Source: Gammaproteobacteria bacterium
GTDB lineage: Bacteria; Pseudomonadota; Gammaproteobacteria; Nevskiales; Nevskiaceae
Direction: 5' to 3'
Assembly: GCA_026398875.1 (NCBI GenBank)
Contig: JAPLSB010000009.1
Location: 248,001 to 312,000 of the forward strand
DNA: 64,000 bases
A program made the translations under genes and the position numbers. Positions within the stretch are counted from its first letter, which is position 1. Every line of letters starts with the position of its first letter. This document shows, one piece after another, positions 19,075 to 28,783 of this stretch. Below the pieces are notes generated by a model. The model saw only the letters and a program-made list of their open reading frames with translations. It did not search any database and was not told the origin of the DNA.

Positions 19075-20255
19075 CGTTCGTGGGCGCGCTCGATCGCGCG
19101 CAGCTCCGCGCACAGTGCGGGCAGCGACAAGCCGTCTGCCGCCGGCTGGCCACCGAAGAAGCGAGCCGCCGATTCGGCATAGAAGCGTTCGATCACGCCG
19201 CGTGCCGCTTCGAACTCCGGCCTTGCGCGAAACAACTGCGCCAGGGTGCCCGGCTGGATCGCGCGGCCGGCGCTGGCGTCGAAGGCCTGATGCAGCAGCC
19301 GCCAGGCCTCGTCCGACTGCGCGTCGACAAACGCCAGTTGCCGCCGCGCGCGGCCGAACGGCAGCCGTTCGGCCGCCTGCCATTCGCGCCAGCGCCACCA
19401 GCCGAGCCACAGCGTCAAGGTCGCTGCGAGGCCGAACAGCGCCAGTTTCAGCTGATGGCGGATTGGTGCTGTGGCGATCGTCGGCGCTGGCCGGTCCGGC
19501 TGCAGCGGCAGCAAGCCACCCTGATTGCGCACCAGGCTCGCGGTGATCGCGCCGACGGTAATCGGCCAGTCGGCAACCTCGATGAACACGTCGGGTGTCG
19601 TCGTGCGCAGCTTCAGCTTCGGCAGGCTGATGACATCGACATCCTTCGAGGCATTGATGATCTGGTACTCCATCGCCAGCCAGCGGCTGCCGTCCGGATC
19701 GCGCTCGATGCGCGACGCGCGGCGGCTGATCCAGACCCCGAAGCGATCCTTGCGCGGCAGTTCGCTGAGTTCGACCGGCTTGCCGTCGACGGTCAGCTGC
19801 ACGCGCTGCACCAGCGTGTCGCCAACCAGATAGCCATAAGGGCGCGGGTTGTCGACCGGCGAGCGCAGCGGCACGACAACCGCTGGCGGCGGTGGTGGCG
19901 GCACATAGCCCTGCGCCGCGACGGCATCGGGCACATAGCCTTCGGCGACCGGCATCGCATCGGTGGTTTCCGGGGTCGGCGTTGGCGTCGTCGCGGGCGC
20001 TGCTGCTGCGGCAGGCTCCTGCTGCGACGGCGGCGGGCCGTTCAGCGGATTGTCGACGGTCAGCGCCTGGACGCGCGCGTCCTCCTCGGCCTTTAGCCGT
20101 GCCGCTTCGGCTTCGCGCGCGGCACGCTTGGCCGGACGTGGATCGAACACCGCTTCGCCCTTGAACGGCGGCTTGTAGTCGCGATTCGGCGGCTCCTGCG
20201 CCTGCAGGTCACCGCACGCGAGCAGCACCGCAAGAGCAGCGATCGCGCGCCTCAT
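19071..20255 (-). CDS. mxaA: MxaA-like protein
   Basis: A 394-residue exported protein. It has a signal peptide (about 1-19), an acidic/proline-rich linker with a run of prolines near 120, a periplasmic beta domain (about 130-260), a membrane segment (about 272-287) and a cytoplasmic helical tail. Its place between DUF58 and VWA genes matches MxaA. The ATG at 20255 overlaps the DUF58 stop (ATGA). Sequence conservation of MxaA is low, so the name rests mostly on order and topology. Confidence 0.65.
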   Translation of the reverse strand: MRRAIAALAVLLACGDLQAQEPPNRDYKPPFKGEAVFDPRPAKRAAREAEAARLKAEEDARVQALTVDNPLNGPPPSQQEPAAAAAPATTPTPTPETTDAMPVAEGYVPDAVAAQGYVPPPPPPAVVVPLRSPVDNPRPYGYLVGDTLVQRVQLTVDGKPVELSELPRKDRFGVWISRRASRIERDPDGSRWLAMEYQIINASKDVDVISLPKLKLRTTTPDVFIEVADWPITVGAITASLVRNQGGLLPLQPDRPAPTIATAPIRHQLKLALFGLAATLTLWLGWWRWREWQAAERLPFGRARRQLAFVDAQSDEAWRLLHQAFDASAGRAIQPGTLAQLFRARPEFEAARGVIERFYAESAARFFGGQPAADGLSLPALCAELRAIERAHER

Positions 20256-21139
20256 GCGTTGGCCTCGAAGAAGTATTCGGACATCGCATCGGCGTCGAAC
20301 GCGCCCTGCACCCAGAACGGCCGCAGGCCGCGATTGGCGAAGAACGCGGCCAGTGTCGCGCGCCGTTCGGCAACGGCTTCGCGCCACTGTGCACGCAGGC
20401 TCGGCCGCAGCCAGATCGCGCTGCGCGTTGCCGATTCGGCATCGCGCAAGCTGGCCAGCCCGTTCAGCGGTGGCGGCTCGATCTCCGCCGGGTCCCAGAT
20501 GATCACCGGCACGATGTAGGCGCGCGACAGCGGGTCCAGCGCCTCATCGAGCCGGGCCAACGGGAAGTGGAAATCCGAAGCGAGAAACACCAGGCACTGC
20601 CGACCGGCCAGCTGGCGCAGCGCGGCCGCGAGGCCATCGACCGGATTGCCCGCGTGACGCTCGCCGACGTCGGCCTGCGCGGCCAGCTGCGGATCATCGA
20701 GTGCTGCCGCCATCAGATGGCCGATGCCGCGGCTCATGCTCGGCGGCACCTGCAGGTCTTCGCGCTCGTGGCTGTCGAAGGCGACCATGCCGGCGGCATC
20801 GCCGACTCTCGAAGCACTGGCGCCGATGGCCCGCGCCAGATCGGACAGCACGGCGAGCTTGGTCCGCGATTCCCCGAACACCATCGACGCCGAGACATCG
20901 GCTGCCAGCCAGACCGGAATGCCGACGCGCTGGCGCATCACCCGCACCAGCCAGTCGCCCCGGACATCGCGAAGACTGGCGCGGACATCGAGGCGACGCG
21001 GATCGGGGCGGCTGAACAGCGTTGCGTGGGTGACGAACTCCTGGCCGTTGCCGTGGCTGGTGCCCGGATGCGAGCCCGGCCGCTGGCTGCCCGCACGCAT
21101 CGGCAGGCGGTAGTAGAAGTCGCGGGCTGGGCTGGCCAT
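20252..21139 (-). CDS. mxaS: DUF58 protein, MxaS-like
   Basis: A 295-residue DUF58 protein. These usually pair with MoxR ATPases and contain a VWA-like fold; here WLAADVSASMVFG (about 92-104) carries the metal-ligand-like D-x-S-x-S. There is no membrane segment. It lies five bases after the MoxR gene and is coupled to the mxaA-like gene. MoxR/DUF58/VWA sets are thought to act as chaperones that insert metals or cofactors. Confidence 0.75.
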   Translation of the reverse strand: MASPARDFYYRLPMRAGSQRPGSHPGTSHGNGQEFVTHATLFSRPDPRRLDVRASLRDVRGDWLVRVMRQRVGIPVWLAADVSASMVFGESRTKLAVLSDLARAIGASASRVGDAAGMVAFDSHEREDLQVPPSMSRGIGHLMAAALDDPQLAAQADVGERHAGNPVDGLAAALRQLAGRQCLVFLASDFHFPLARLDEALDPLSRAYIVPVIIWDPAEIEPPPLNGLASLRDAESATRSAIWLRPSLRAQWREAVAERRATLAAFFANRGLRPFWVQGAFDADAMSEYFFEANA

Positions 21140-21144
21140 CGCGA

Positions 21145-22164
21145 TCAGGGCGCCGGCACGCGCTCGAGGATTTGCGCGACCAGCGCATCGGCGAGTTCCG
21201 CACGGCGCAGTTCGTAGACCGGCGTGAAGAACACGCGATGGACCATCGTCGACGGGAACACGGCCTGCACGTCATCCGGCGTCAGGTAGTCGCGGCCGGC
21301 CAGCCAGGCGACGACTCGCGCCGCGCGCACCAGTGCCGAGACACCACGCGGGCTGGCACCCGCCAGAATCAGCCGGCGCATGTCGACGTTGTCGAGCTGG
21401 ATGCCGGCGGCCAGCGGGTTGCGCGTCGCTTCCCAGAGATCGAGCACGTACTTTTCGAGCGCGTCGCTGGCGCGCACCGACGCCTGAATGCCGGCGCCGA
21501 TCTCGTTGAGCTTCTCCCAGGGCAGCAGGCCAGCGGGTACGGTGTCGATCAGCCGGTCGGTGTCGTGGAAGTTCGGATTGAAGGCCAGCTGGCGGCGGAT
21601 TTCCGGCTCGGAAGGTGTCGCCATGCGCAGCTCGAACATGAAGCGGTCGCGCGCGGCCGAGGCCAGTTCAAAGGTTTCCTCGCGCTCGATCTTGTTGCGA
21701 TCGGCGAACACCGTCATGTGCGGGAAGCGGTACTCGCGATTGAAGGCGCTGACCGTGCGTTCGGCCATCGCGCGCAGCAGCAGGCTCTGCACCTGCGGCC
21801 GGGCGCGGTTGATCTCGTTGAAGAAGAACGTCACCAGCCGCTCGCCGTGGCGCAGCAGCGGGCCGGGGTCGATGCGCGGGCGACCCGCTTCATCGACATA
21901 CGTGTGGTAGATCAGATCGCCCGGCATCAGGTCGACCGTGCCTTCGACGCGCTCGAAATCGCCACCGATGGCGCGCGAGAACGCACGCAGCACGGTGGTC
22001 TTGCCGACGCCGACATCGCCTTCAAGCAGCACATGGCCGCGGGCGAACAGCGCGATGTTGATCAGCCGCACGGTGGCTGGCGCACCGATCACCGCACGAT
22101 TCACGGCCGCTTCGATCTTCAGCGCCTGATCGCGCCAGTCCTGCAATTGCGTGTCGGTGGTCAT
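21145..22164 (-). CDS. mxaR: MoxR-family AAA+ ATPase
   Basis: A 339-residue AAA+ ATPase. It has Walker A GDVGVGKTT (about 49-57), Walker B VTFFFNEINRARPQ (about 109-122), sensor sequence and the C-terminal lid found in MoxR proteins. It is the first gene of the mxaRSACKL-like run. MoxR ATPases typically work with the adjacent DUF58 and VWA proteins in protein maturation. The first visible unit starts at the ATG at 22164; upstream is a 479-base gap. Confidence 0.85.
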   Translation of the reverse strand: MTTDTQLQDWRDQALKIEAAVNRAVIGAPATVRLINIALFARGHVLLEGDVGVGKTTVLRAFSRAIGGDFERVEGTVDLMPGDLIYHTYVDEAGRPRIDPGPLLRHGERLVTFFFNEINRARPQVQSLLLRAMAERTVSAFNREYRFPHMTVFADRNKIEREETFELASAARDRFMFELRMATPSEPEIRRQLAFNPNFHDTDRLIDTVPAGLLPWEKLNEIGAGIQASVRASDALEKYVLDLWEATRNPLAAGIQLDNVDMRRLILAGASPRGVSALVRAARVVAWLAGRDYLTPDDVQAVFPSTMVHRVFFTPVYELRRAELADALVAQILERVPAP

Positions 22165-22643
22165 CGCGGCGAACGGCGCTCATGTCGAGGCCGGCAGCGA
22201 TGCGCGCTGCGCGGCGTGGTCAGTCGGAACCACGAGCCGGACGCCCGCCATAACGGTGCACTGGTGCTCGCCCGATCGACGACGGTCGAACGGCCGACAG
22301 GCACCCTTCGGGCTTGCTCCTCCAGCTCGCGTGTCGCGGTCCTCCGGCGTCACGATGCCGGGGCCACGATCCTTTTTGCTGCCTCGAACTTAGCGCAGTT
22401 CCGCGATCCGGTGCGACGCGGGCCGGCCCTGTACCGACCCTGTGTCGACAGGCGTGCGCTGTGTCCCGGATGACCGGGTATGGCCTTGTCAGTCAGCACG
22501 TCCATGCAAGGCCGCTGTCGCGAAGGCCGCGCCGCCAGAAGCGCCGCAACCGTCATTCGGGCGAAAGCCGGAATCCAGTGCCTTCAGCACGGGTCCTCCC
22601 CGGCACTGGATGCCGACCGTCGTCGGCATGACAGACAGGCAGA
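22165..22643. other. Gap between photolyase and mxaR-like genes
   Basis: No gene is supported here. The part nearest mxaR (22165-22551) should hold its promoter, but no clear box was found. The distal part holds one palindromic repeat (22552-22632), listed separately. Confidence 0.7.
22552..22632. repeat. REP/MITE-like palindrome
   Basis: The element opens GTCATTCGGGCGAAAGCCGG and closes with GGCATGAC. The core arms CCAGTGCC and GGCACTGG are exact reverse complements around a 19-base centre. This resembles the widespread family of extragenic palindromes with the ends GTCATTC..GAATGAC. It lies 11 bases past the photolyase stop and may also end that transcript. Confidence 0.8.
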
Positions 22644-24104
22644 TCAGCCCTCGGCGCCACCCTTGATCCGCGCATACGCGGCCAGCGCCCGATCGCGCGA
22701 TTCGCTCAAAGACACCACCGGCTTCGGGTAGTCCTGACCCGGCGAGAACTTCGCTGCCAGCCAGATCGCAGGCTTGGCTTCCCACGGGGCGTGCAGGCTG
22801 GCGTCCGGCAGCTTGGCAATCTCCGGCACCCAGCGCCGCAGGTAGACGCCTTCGGCATCGAACTTCGCCGATTGCAGCACCGGGTTGAAGATCCGGAAGT
22901 ACGGTGCTGCATCGGCGCCGCAGCCGGCCGCCCACTGCCAGCCCAGCGAGTTCTGCGGCAGCGAAGCATCGAGCAGCGTGTCCCAGAACCAGCGCGCGCC
23001 TTCCTGCCACGGAATCAGCAGGTTCTTGGTCAGGAAGCTGGCCACGATCATGCGCACCCGGTTGTGCATCCAGCCGGTGTGCCAGAGCTGGCGCATGCCG
23101 GCATCGACGATCGGCACGCCGGTCTGCCCGCGCTGCCAGGCGCGCAGGTCGTCGGCGTAGTCGGCCGGATCGCGCCACGGGAACGCCGCGAACTTGTCGT
23201 ACATCGGCTGATCGGTGGTCGCCGGGTAGTGGAACAGCAGGTGATGCGAAAACTCGCGCCAGCCCAGTTCCCGAACGAAGTGCTCGACATTGCCAACCAG
23301 TCCCTGCGCATGGTTTTCGGCCATCAGTCGCCGCGTGCGCTGCACCAGCTGCACCGGGCCGATCTCGCCGAAATGCAGGTGCGGCGACAGGCTCGACGTG
23401 CTGGCCGCCGCCGGCAGATCGCGCTGGTCGTGGTAGCGCGCGGCACCATCGGCGCAGAAGGCTTCGGTCTGTGCCCAGGCGCCGGTCTCGCCGGGTGTCC
23501 AGTGCTTGTAGAAGCCGCCATCCCAGCGGATCGCCGGCAGCAGTTTCAGCGCGTCAACCGGCAGGCTGACCGGCAGCTTTGCCGGCGCTGGAATCCGCGC
23601 CGGCGCCGGCAGTGGGTCGCGCACCGGCCGGGCCACGGCATTGCGCCAGAACGGCGTGAACACGCGGTACGGATCGCCGCCGCCGGTCCTGATTTCCCAG
23701 GGTTCGACCAGCAGTGCGGAGTTGTGGCTTTCGGCGGTGATGCCGGCATCGCGCAACGCGGCCTTGATCTGCTTGTCGCGGGCAACGATGGCCGGCTCGT
23801 ACAGCCGGTTCCAGTGCACGGCTGTGGCACCGGTTTCGGCGATCAGCTTCTGCAGTTCGGTGAGCGTGTCGGCACCGCTGCGAATCACCAGCGGCGCACC
23901 GAGCGCAGCCAGCCGTGCCGCGTGCGCCGTCAGCGTGTGATGCAGCCACCAGCGGCTGGCCGCACCCGGCAGCCAGCTGCCTTCATCGTCCGGCGTGTGC
24001 AGGTAGACCGGAATGACCTGGGCGTGCTGTGCAAGCGCGTGATGAAGCGCGGGGTTGTCGGCGACGCGGAAGTCGCGCCGGAACCAGACGAGAGCAGTGG
24101 ACAT
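22644..24104 (-). CDS. phrB: Deoxyribodipyrimidine photolyase
   Basis: A 486-residue FAD enzyme that repairs pyrimidine dimers with light. The N-terminal antenna-binding alpha/beta domain starts TALVWFRRDFRVADNPAL. The C-terminal FAD domain contains TSSLSPHLHFGEIGP, GWREFSHHLLF, the GMRQLWHTGWMHNRVRM motif and NSLGWQWAAGCGADAAPYFRIFNP, all typical of class I CPD photolyases. The ATG at 24104 is chosen because homology starts there; a much longer frame is shadow of the divergent ABC gene. It is divergent from the ABC operon. Confidence 0.97.
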   Translation of the reverse strand: MSTALVWFRRDFRVADNPALHHALAQHAQVIPVYLHTPDDEGSWLPGAASRWWLHHTLTAHAARLAALGAPLVIRSGADTLTELQKLIAETGATAVHWNRLYEPAIVARDKQIKAALRDAGITAESHNSALLVEPWEIRTGGGDPYRVFTPFWRNAVARPVRDPLPAPARIPAPAKLPVSLPVDALKLLPAIRWDGGFYKHWTPGETGAWAQTEAFCADGAARYHDQRDLPAAASTSSLSPHLHFGEIGPVQLVQRTRRLMAENHAQGLVGNVEHFVRELGWREFSHHLLFHYPATTDQPMYDKFAAFPWRDPADYADDLRAWQRGQTGVPIVDAGMRQLWHTGWMHNRVRMIVASFLTKNLLIPWQEGARWFWDTLLDASLPQNSLGWQWAAGCGADAAPYFRIFNPVLQSAKFDAEGVYLRRWVPEIAKLPDASLHAPWEAKPAIWLAAKFSPGQDYPKPVVSLSESRDRALAAYARIKGGAEG

Positions 24105-24164
24105 GGCAGGAAAAGGGGAAAAGGAGGTGGCGAATCCTAGCCCGGCCCCGCAAGGCACCGCGCG

Positions 24165-24170
24165 TATAAT
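24165..24170 (+). promoter_or_regulatory. -10 box almost abutting the yadG start
   Basis: A consensus TATAAT ends only nine bases before the ATG at 24180. If used, transcription would begin within about three bases of the start codon, giving a leaderless or nearly leaderless mRNA. No good -35 box is seen. Confidence 0.45.
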
Positions 24171-24179
24171 CGCGGCCTC

Positions 24180-25130
24180 ATGAATACCCCCACCCTCCGC
24201 GCCGGTCCTCCCGCGCTGGAAATTACCGGCGTGCGCAAGGCGTACGGTTCGGTACAGGCGCTCAACGGTCTCGATTTCGACATTCGGCAAGGCGAGTTCT
24301 TCGGCCTGCTCGGCCCGAACGGCGCTGGCAAGTCGACCCTGATCTCGATCATCTCCGGGCTGATCCGCGCCGACGAAGGCCATGTCCGTGTGCTCGGCCA
24401 CGACACCGTGACCGATTGGCGCGCGGCCCGCCGCACGCTCGGCGTGGTGCCGCAGGAACTGGTGTTCGATCCGTTCTTCAAGGTCGTCGACCTGCTGCGC
24501 ATCCAGGCCGGCTACTACGGCTGCGGCCGCGAGGTCTGGCCGTGGATCGACGAGATGCTGGAGCGGCTGGAACTGGGCAACAAGCGCACGGCGATGATGC
24601 GCAGCCTGTCGGGCGGCATGAAGCGCCGCGTGCTGATCGCCCAGGCGCTGGTCCACAAGCCGCCGGTGGTGATCCTCGACGAGCCGACCGCCGGCGTCGA
24701 TGTCGAACTGCGGCGCACGCTGTGGCGCTTCATGCGCGACCTGCACGCCAAAGGCACGACCGTGGTGCTGACCACGCACTATCTGGAAGAAGCGCAGGAG
24801 ATGTGCGAGCGCATCGCCATCGTCGACAAGGGCCGGCTGCGCATCGTCGAAACCACCGAAGGCCTGCTCAATCGCCACCCGTTCCGGTTCCTGACCTTGA
24901 AGCTCGCCGATGGCGCGGCGATGCCCGCACATCTCGCTGAACTGGTGACCAGCGTCAAGGGTGACGCACTGGAACTGAAACTCGACCGCGAGCGGCATCC
25001 GATCGCTTCGGTGTTCGCCGGGTTGAAGGCTGCCGGAATCGAGATCGCCGATGTCTCGACCCGCGAGCCGGATCTGGAAGACATCTTTGTCGAGCTGACT
25101 GCCAAGCCGGCGCCGGGAGTCGTGTCATGA
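24180..25130 (+). CDS. yadG: ABC transporter ATPase, YadG-like
   Basis: A 316-residue ATP-binding subunit. It has Walker A GPNGAGKST (about 50-58), signature SLSGGMKRR (about 142-150), Walker B VVILDEPTAGVD (about 163-174) and H-loop LTTHYLEEAQEM. A C-terminal extension (about 225-310) is typical of the CcmA/DrrA-like exporters. Its stop overlaps the permease start as ATGA. E. coli YadGH is the closest known layout; its substrate is unknown. Confidence 0.9.
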   Translation: MNTPTLRAGPPALEITGVRKAYGSVQALNGLDFDIRQGEFFGLLGPNGAGKSTLISIISGLIRADEGHVRVLGHDTVTDWRAARRTLGVVPQELVFDPFFKVVDLLRIQAGYYGCGREVWPWIDEMLERLELGNKRTAMMRSLSGGMKRRVLIAQALVHKPPVVILDEPTAGVDVELRRTLWRFMRDLHAKGTTVVLTTHYLEEAQEMCERIAIVDKGRLRIVETTEGLLNRHPFRFLTLKLADGAAMPAHLAELVTSVKGDALELKLDRERHPIASVFAGLKAAGIEIADVSTREPDLEDIFVELTAKPAPGVVS

Positions 25131-25897
25131 GTCCCAACCAGCTCGGCTTTTACACGCTTCTAAAAAAAGAAGTGATGCGGTTCTGGTCGGTGCTGGCGCA
25201 GACCGTCACCGCCCCGGTGCTGACGGCACTGCTGTACCTGCTGGTGTTCGCGCAGGCGCTGCAGGGCCGCGTGGTCACCGGCTACGACGGCATCAGCTAC
25301 ACGCAGTTCCTGCTGCCCGGTCTGGTGATGATGACGGTGCTGCAGAACGCGTTCGCCAACACCTCGTCGTCACTGGCGCAGTCGAAGGTCAACGGCAACA
25401 TCGTGTTCCTGCTGATGGCGCCGATCGGACCGGTGGAGATGTTCCTCGCCTATGTCGGAGCCGCGCTGGTGCGGGCGCTGCTGGTGGCGCTGGCGATGCT
25501 GGCGGTGGCCGGTCCGCTGGTGGGCCTGCCGATCGCCAACCCGTTCGCGCTGCTGGCGATGTTCCTGCTGGCCGGCTCGGCGCTTGCGGTGCTTGGCATT
25601 ATCGCCGGCATCGTGTCGACCAAGTTCGACCACCTGGCGGCGTTCTCGAACTTCATCATCACGCCACTTTCGTTCCTGTCCGGCGTGTTCTATTCGGTGC
25701 ATTCGCTGCCGCCGATCTGGTTCACCGCCTCGCACCTGAACCCGTTCTTCTACATGATCGACGGCTTCCGCTACGGCTTCTTCGGCCACGCCGACGTGTC
25801 GATCTGGCTCAGCCTCGGCTGGACCGCCGGCTTCTTCGTGCTGATGGCGGTCATCTGCCTGTGGATGCTGTTCACCGGCTACAAGCTTCGCAAGTAA
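25127..25897 (+). CDS. yadH: ABC transporter permease, YadH-like
   Basis: A 256-residue ABC-2 type permease with about six membrane helices and the conserved loop FSGVFYSVHSLPP-like segment (FLSGVFYSVHSLPPIW near 183). Length equals E. coli YadH. Together with the ATPase it would export an unknown substrate. In many gammaproteobacteria the gene before ibaG-murA is part of the mla lipid operon; here this YadGH pair occupies that place. Confidence 0.9.
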   Translation: MSPNQLGFYTLLKKEVMRFWSVLAQTVTAPVLTALLYLLVFAQALQGRVVTGYDGISYTQFLLPGLVMMTVLQNAFANTSSSLAQSKVNGNIVFLLMAPIGPVEMFLAYVGAALVRALLVALAMLAVAGPLVGLPIANPFALLAMFLLAGSALAVLGIIAGIVSTKFDHLAAFSNFIITPLSFLSGVFYSVHSLPPIWFTASHLNPFFYMIDGFRYGFFGHADVSIWLSLGWTAGFFVLMAVICLWMLFTGYKLRK

Positions 25898-25918
25898 ACG
25901 CACAAGGATTCGCAACCG

Positions 25919-26140
25919 ATGATGACCAAGGAACAGATCAAGGCCCTGCTTGATGCCGGCCTGCCCGGCGCGACCATCGAGGTCCGCGGCGATGACGGCC
26001 AGCACTTCGAGGCCGACGTCAGCTGGAGCGGCTTCGCCGGCATGAGCATGGTCAAGCAGCATCAGGCGGTCTACGCCGCGCTTGGCGGCAAGATGGGCCG
26101 CGAGATCCACGCGCTGGCGCTGAAGACGCGCGCTTGCTGA
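25919..26140 (+). CDS. ibaG: BolA-family protein IbaG
   Basis: A 73-residue BolA-like protein (also YrbA). The fold signature VSWSGFAGMSMVKQHQAVYAAL includes the conserved His of the FxGxxxxxxHR region in IbaG form. BolA proteins bind monothiol glutaredoxins and [2Fe-2S] clusters. Two adjacent ATGs (25919, 25922) could start it. It precedes murA as in many gammaproteobacteria. Confidence 0.93.
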   Translation: MMTKEQIKALLDAGLPGATIEVRGDDGQHFEADVSWSGFAGMSMVKQHQAVYAALGGKMGREIHALALKTRAC

Positions 26141-26157
26141 ACACTTCCGCGAGCGAC

Positions 26158-26255
26158 CTCGCGCGAAAGCGCAAGGACGCCAACAAAAGCAAAACGCGCT
26201 TTGGAACGTCCTGGTCGCCGAGTTGTTCCTTCGCGTCCTTGCGCCTTTGCGTGAG
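26158..26255. repeat. Palindromic repeat between ibaG and murA
   Basis: Left arm CGCGAAAGCGCAAGGACGC and right arm GCGTCCTTGCGCCTTTGCG (about 23 bases each, 26158-26180 and 26233-26255) are near-perfect reverse complements around a 52-base centre. The layout resembles the 1507 and 1699 units (AAAG-GC-CAAGG type arms) but the sequence has diverged. It sits in the leader of murA. Confidence 0.7.
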
Positions 26256-26284
26256 TCGCGGTTTCGCTGATTCAAGAGAGTTGA

Positions 26285-27543
<1,259 letters not shown>

Positions 27544-27544
<1 letters not shown>

Positions 27545-28665
27545 TGAACGGCGGGCAGCGCGGCCAGTCGATGCTGCGGATCGCGGCGACGCTGCTGCTC
27601 GCGATGGCCAGCGGCATCGCCGCTGCCGCAGCCGCGAAGCCGGTCACGCCAGCCGCTGCCGGCTTCAGGATCGACACGGTCAGCGCACCGCGCCGTGGCG
27701 GCGGCGAGCAGCGCTTTCCGAAGCTCGCCGATGCCGGCAAGGCCGCCCGCGCGATCAACCTGTTCCTGTACTCGGTCGAGCTGCAGACGCAGCCCGGCAA
27801 GGACGGCAAGGCCGTGTTCGCCGGACTGCCGCCGTCGACGCTCGGCATCGACTACCAGGTGTCCGGCAACACGGCGCGCCTGCTGTCGATGCGGATCGAG
27901 CGCATCGAAGCCAGCCGCGTGCGCCACCCGCGCGGTCGTGGCTGGACCTTCGATGCCGGCAGCGGCCGGCCGATCAGCCAGGCCGACCTGTTCAGCGCCG
28001 AAGGCTACGGACGCTTGCGTCAGCGCGTGGCCATGCTGCGTGTGCAGCGCATCCGCACGCTGCAACAGACGCTGGCGCGCGACAGCGGCGATGAAAATGC
28101 CGCCGCCGAAACGCTGGCGATCTACGACGACTGCCTCGACACGATCCGTGGCGACACGCTGACCGACGACGAGCTGTTCATCGGCGCCGATCACTTGGCG
28201 CTCGAACACGGCGACTGCGCCGTGGGTGACGACCTCGACTACGACGTGCTACGGCCGCTGCGCGTGGAGATTCCGTTGGCCGATCTCGCTGCCGATCTCA
28301 ACGACTATGGCCGTTGCCTGCTGCTCGGCACCGGCACAGCGCCCTGCGCCGCCCCCGCGAAAGAGGGCCCGCAGCCCGGCAGCTATGCCGGCACGATCGG
28401 CAAGCGGCCGGTCACCGTCGTGTTCGAGCGCCGCTACGACGGCGATCGCATCAGCGGCAGCTACGTGCTGGATGGCCGCTATCACCGGCTTGAGGGCCGC
28501 ACGCAGCGCGACGGCAAGGCCAAGCTTTACGAGACCGGCGCCAGCAGCGATGAGCTGATCTGCGAGTTCACGCTGTTCACCAAGGCCGATGGCAGCATCG
28601 ACGGCACTTGGCGCTCATTGGCAGAAAGCCAGCTGCAACCGCTGGCGCTCAAGCCGCTGCGCTGA
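27544..28665 (+). CDS. Secreted protein of unknown function
   Basis: A 373-residue exported protein from the GTG at 27544, or 364 from the ATG at 27571. The signal peptide starts at the latter (LRIAATLLLAMASGIAAAAA). The middle part (about 140-250) has GRPISQADLF and a conserved acidic run like DUF3298/RsiV-type domains, suggesting a periplasmic fold, but the match is weak. The C-terminal third (about 265-373) has paired beta strands with GSYAGTIGKRPVTVVFER and GSYVLDGRYHRLEG. No catalytic motif is seen. Confidence 0.65.
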
Positions 28666-28783
28666 GCGCCCTTCTTCATTTCCCGCAGGCCGTTCGACGC
28701 GGCCTGTCTGACCGTGCTGCGGCGTTGGCCGTAAGCTTCGCCACCGCAACGCCGTGACCCGGCGCCCCTGGAGCAAGACCCCG

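Noticed and set aside
22250..22262. GCCATAACGGTG also occurring near ntrB (10172) and in the HNH gene (53329)
   Set aside because: Only the ntrB copy has the GG needed for a sigma-54 promoter; the HNH copy is coding. Probably chance.
24105..24998. Long N-terminal extension of the photolyase frame
   Set aside because: It overlaps the divergent ABC ATPase antisense; photolyase homology begins at 24104.
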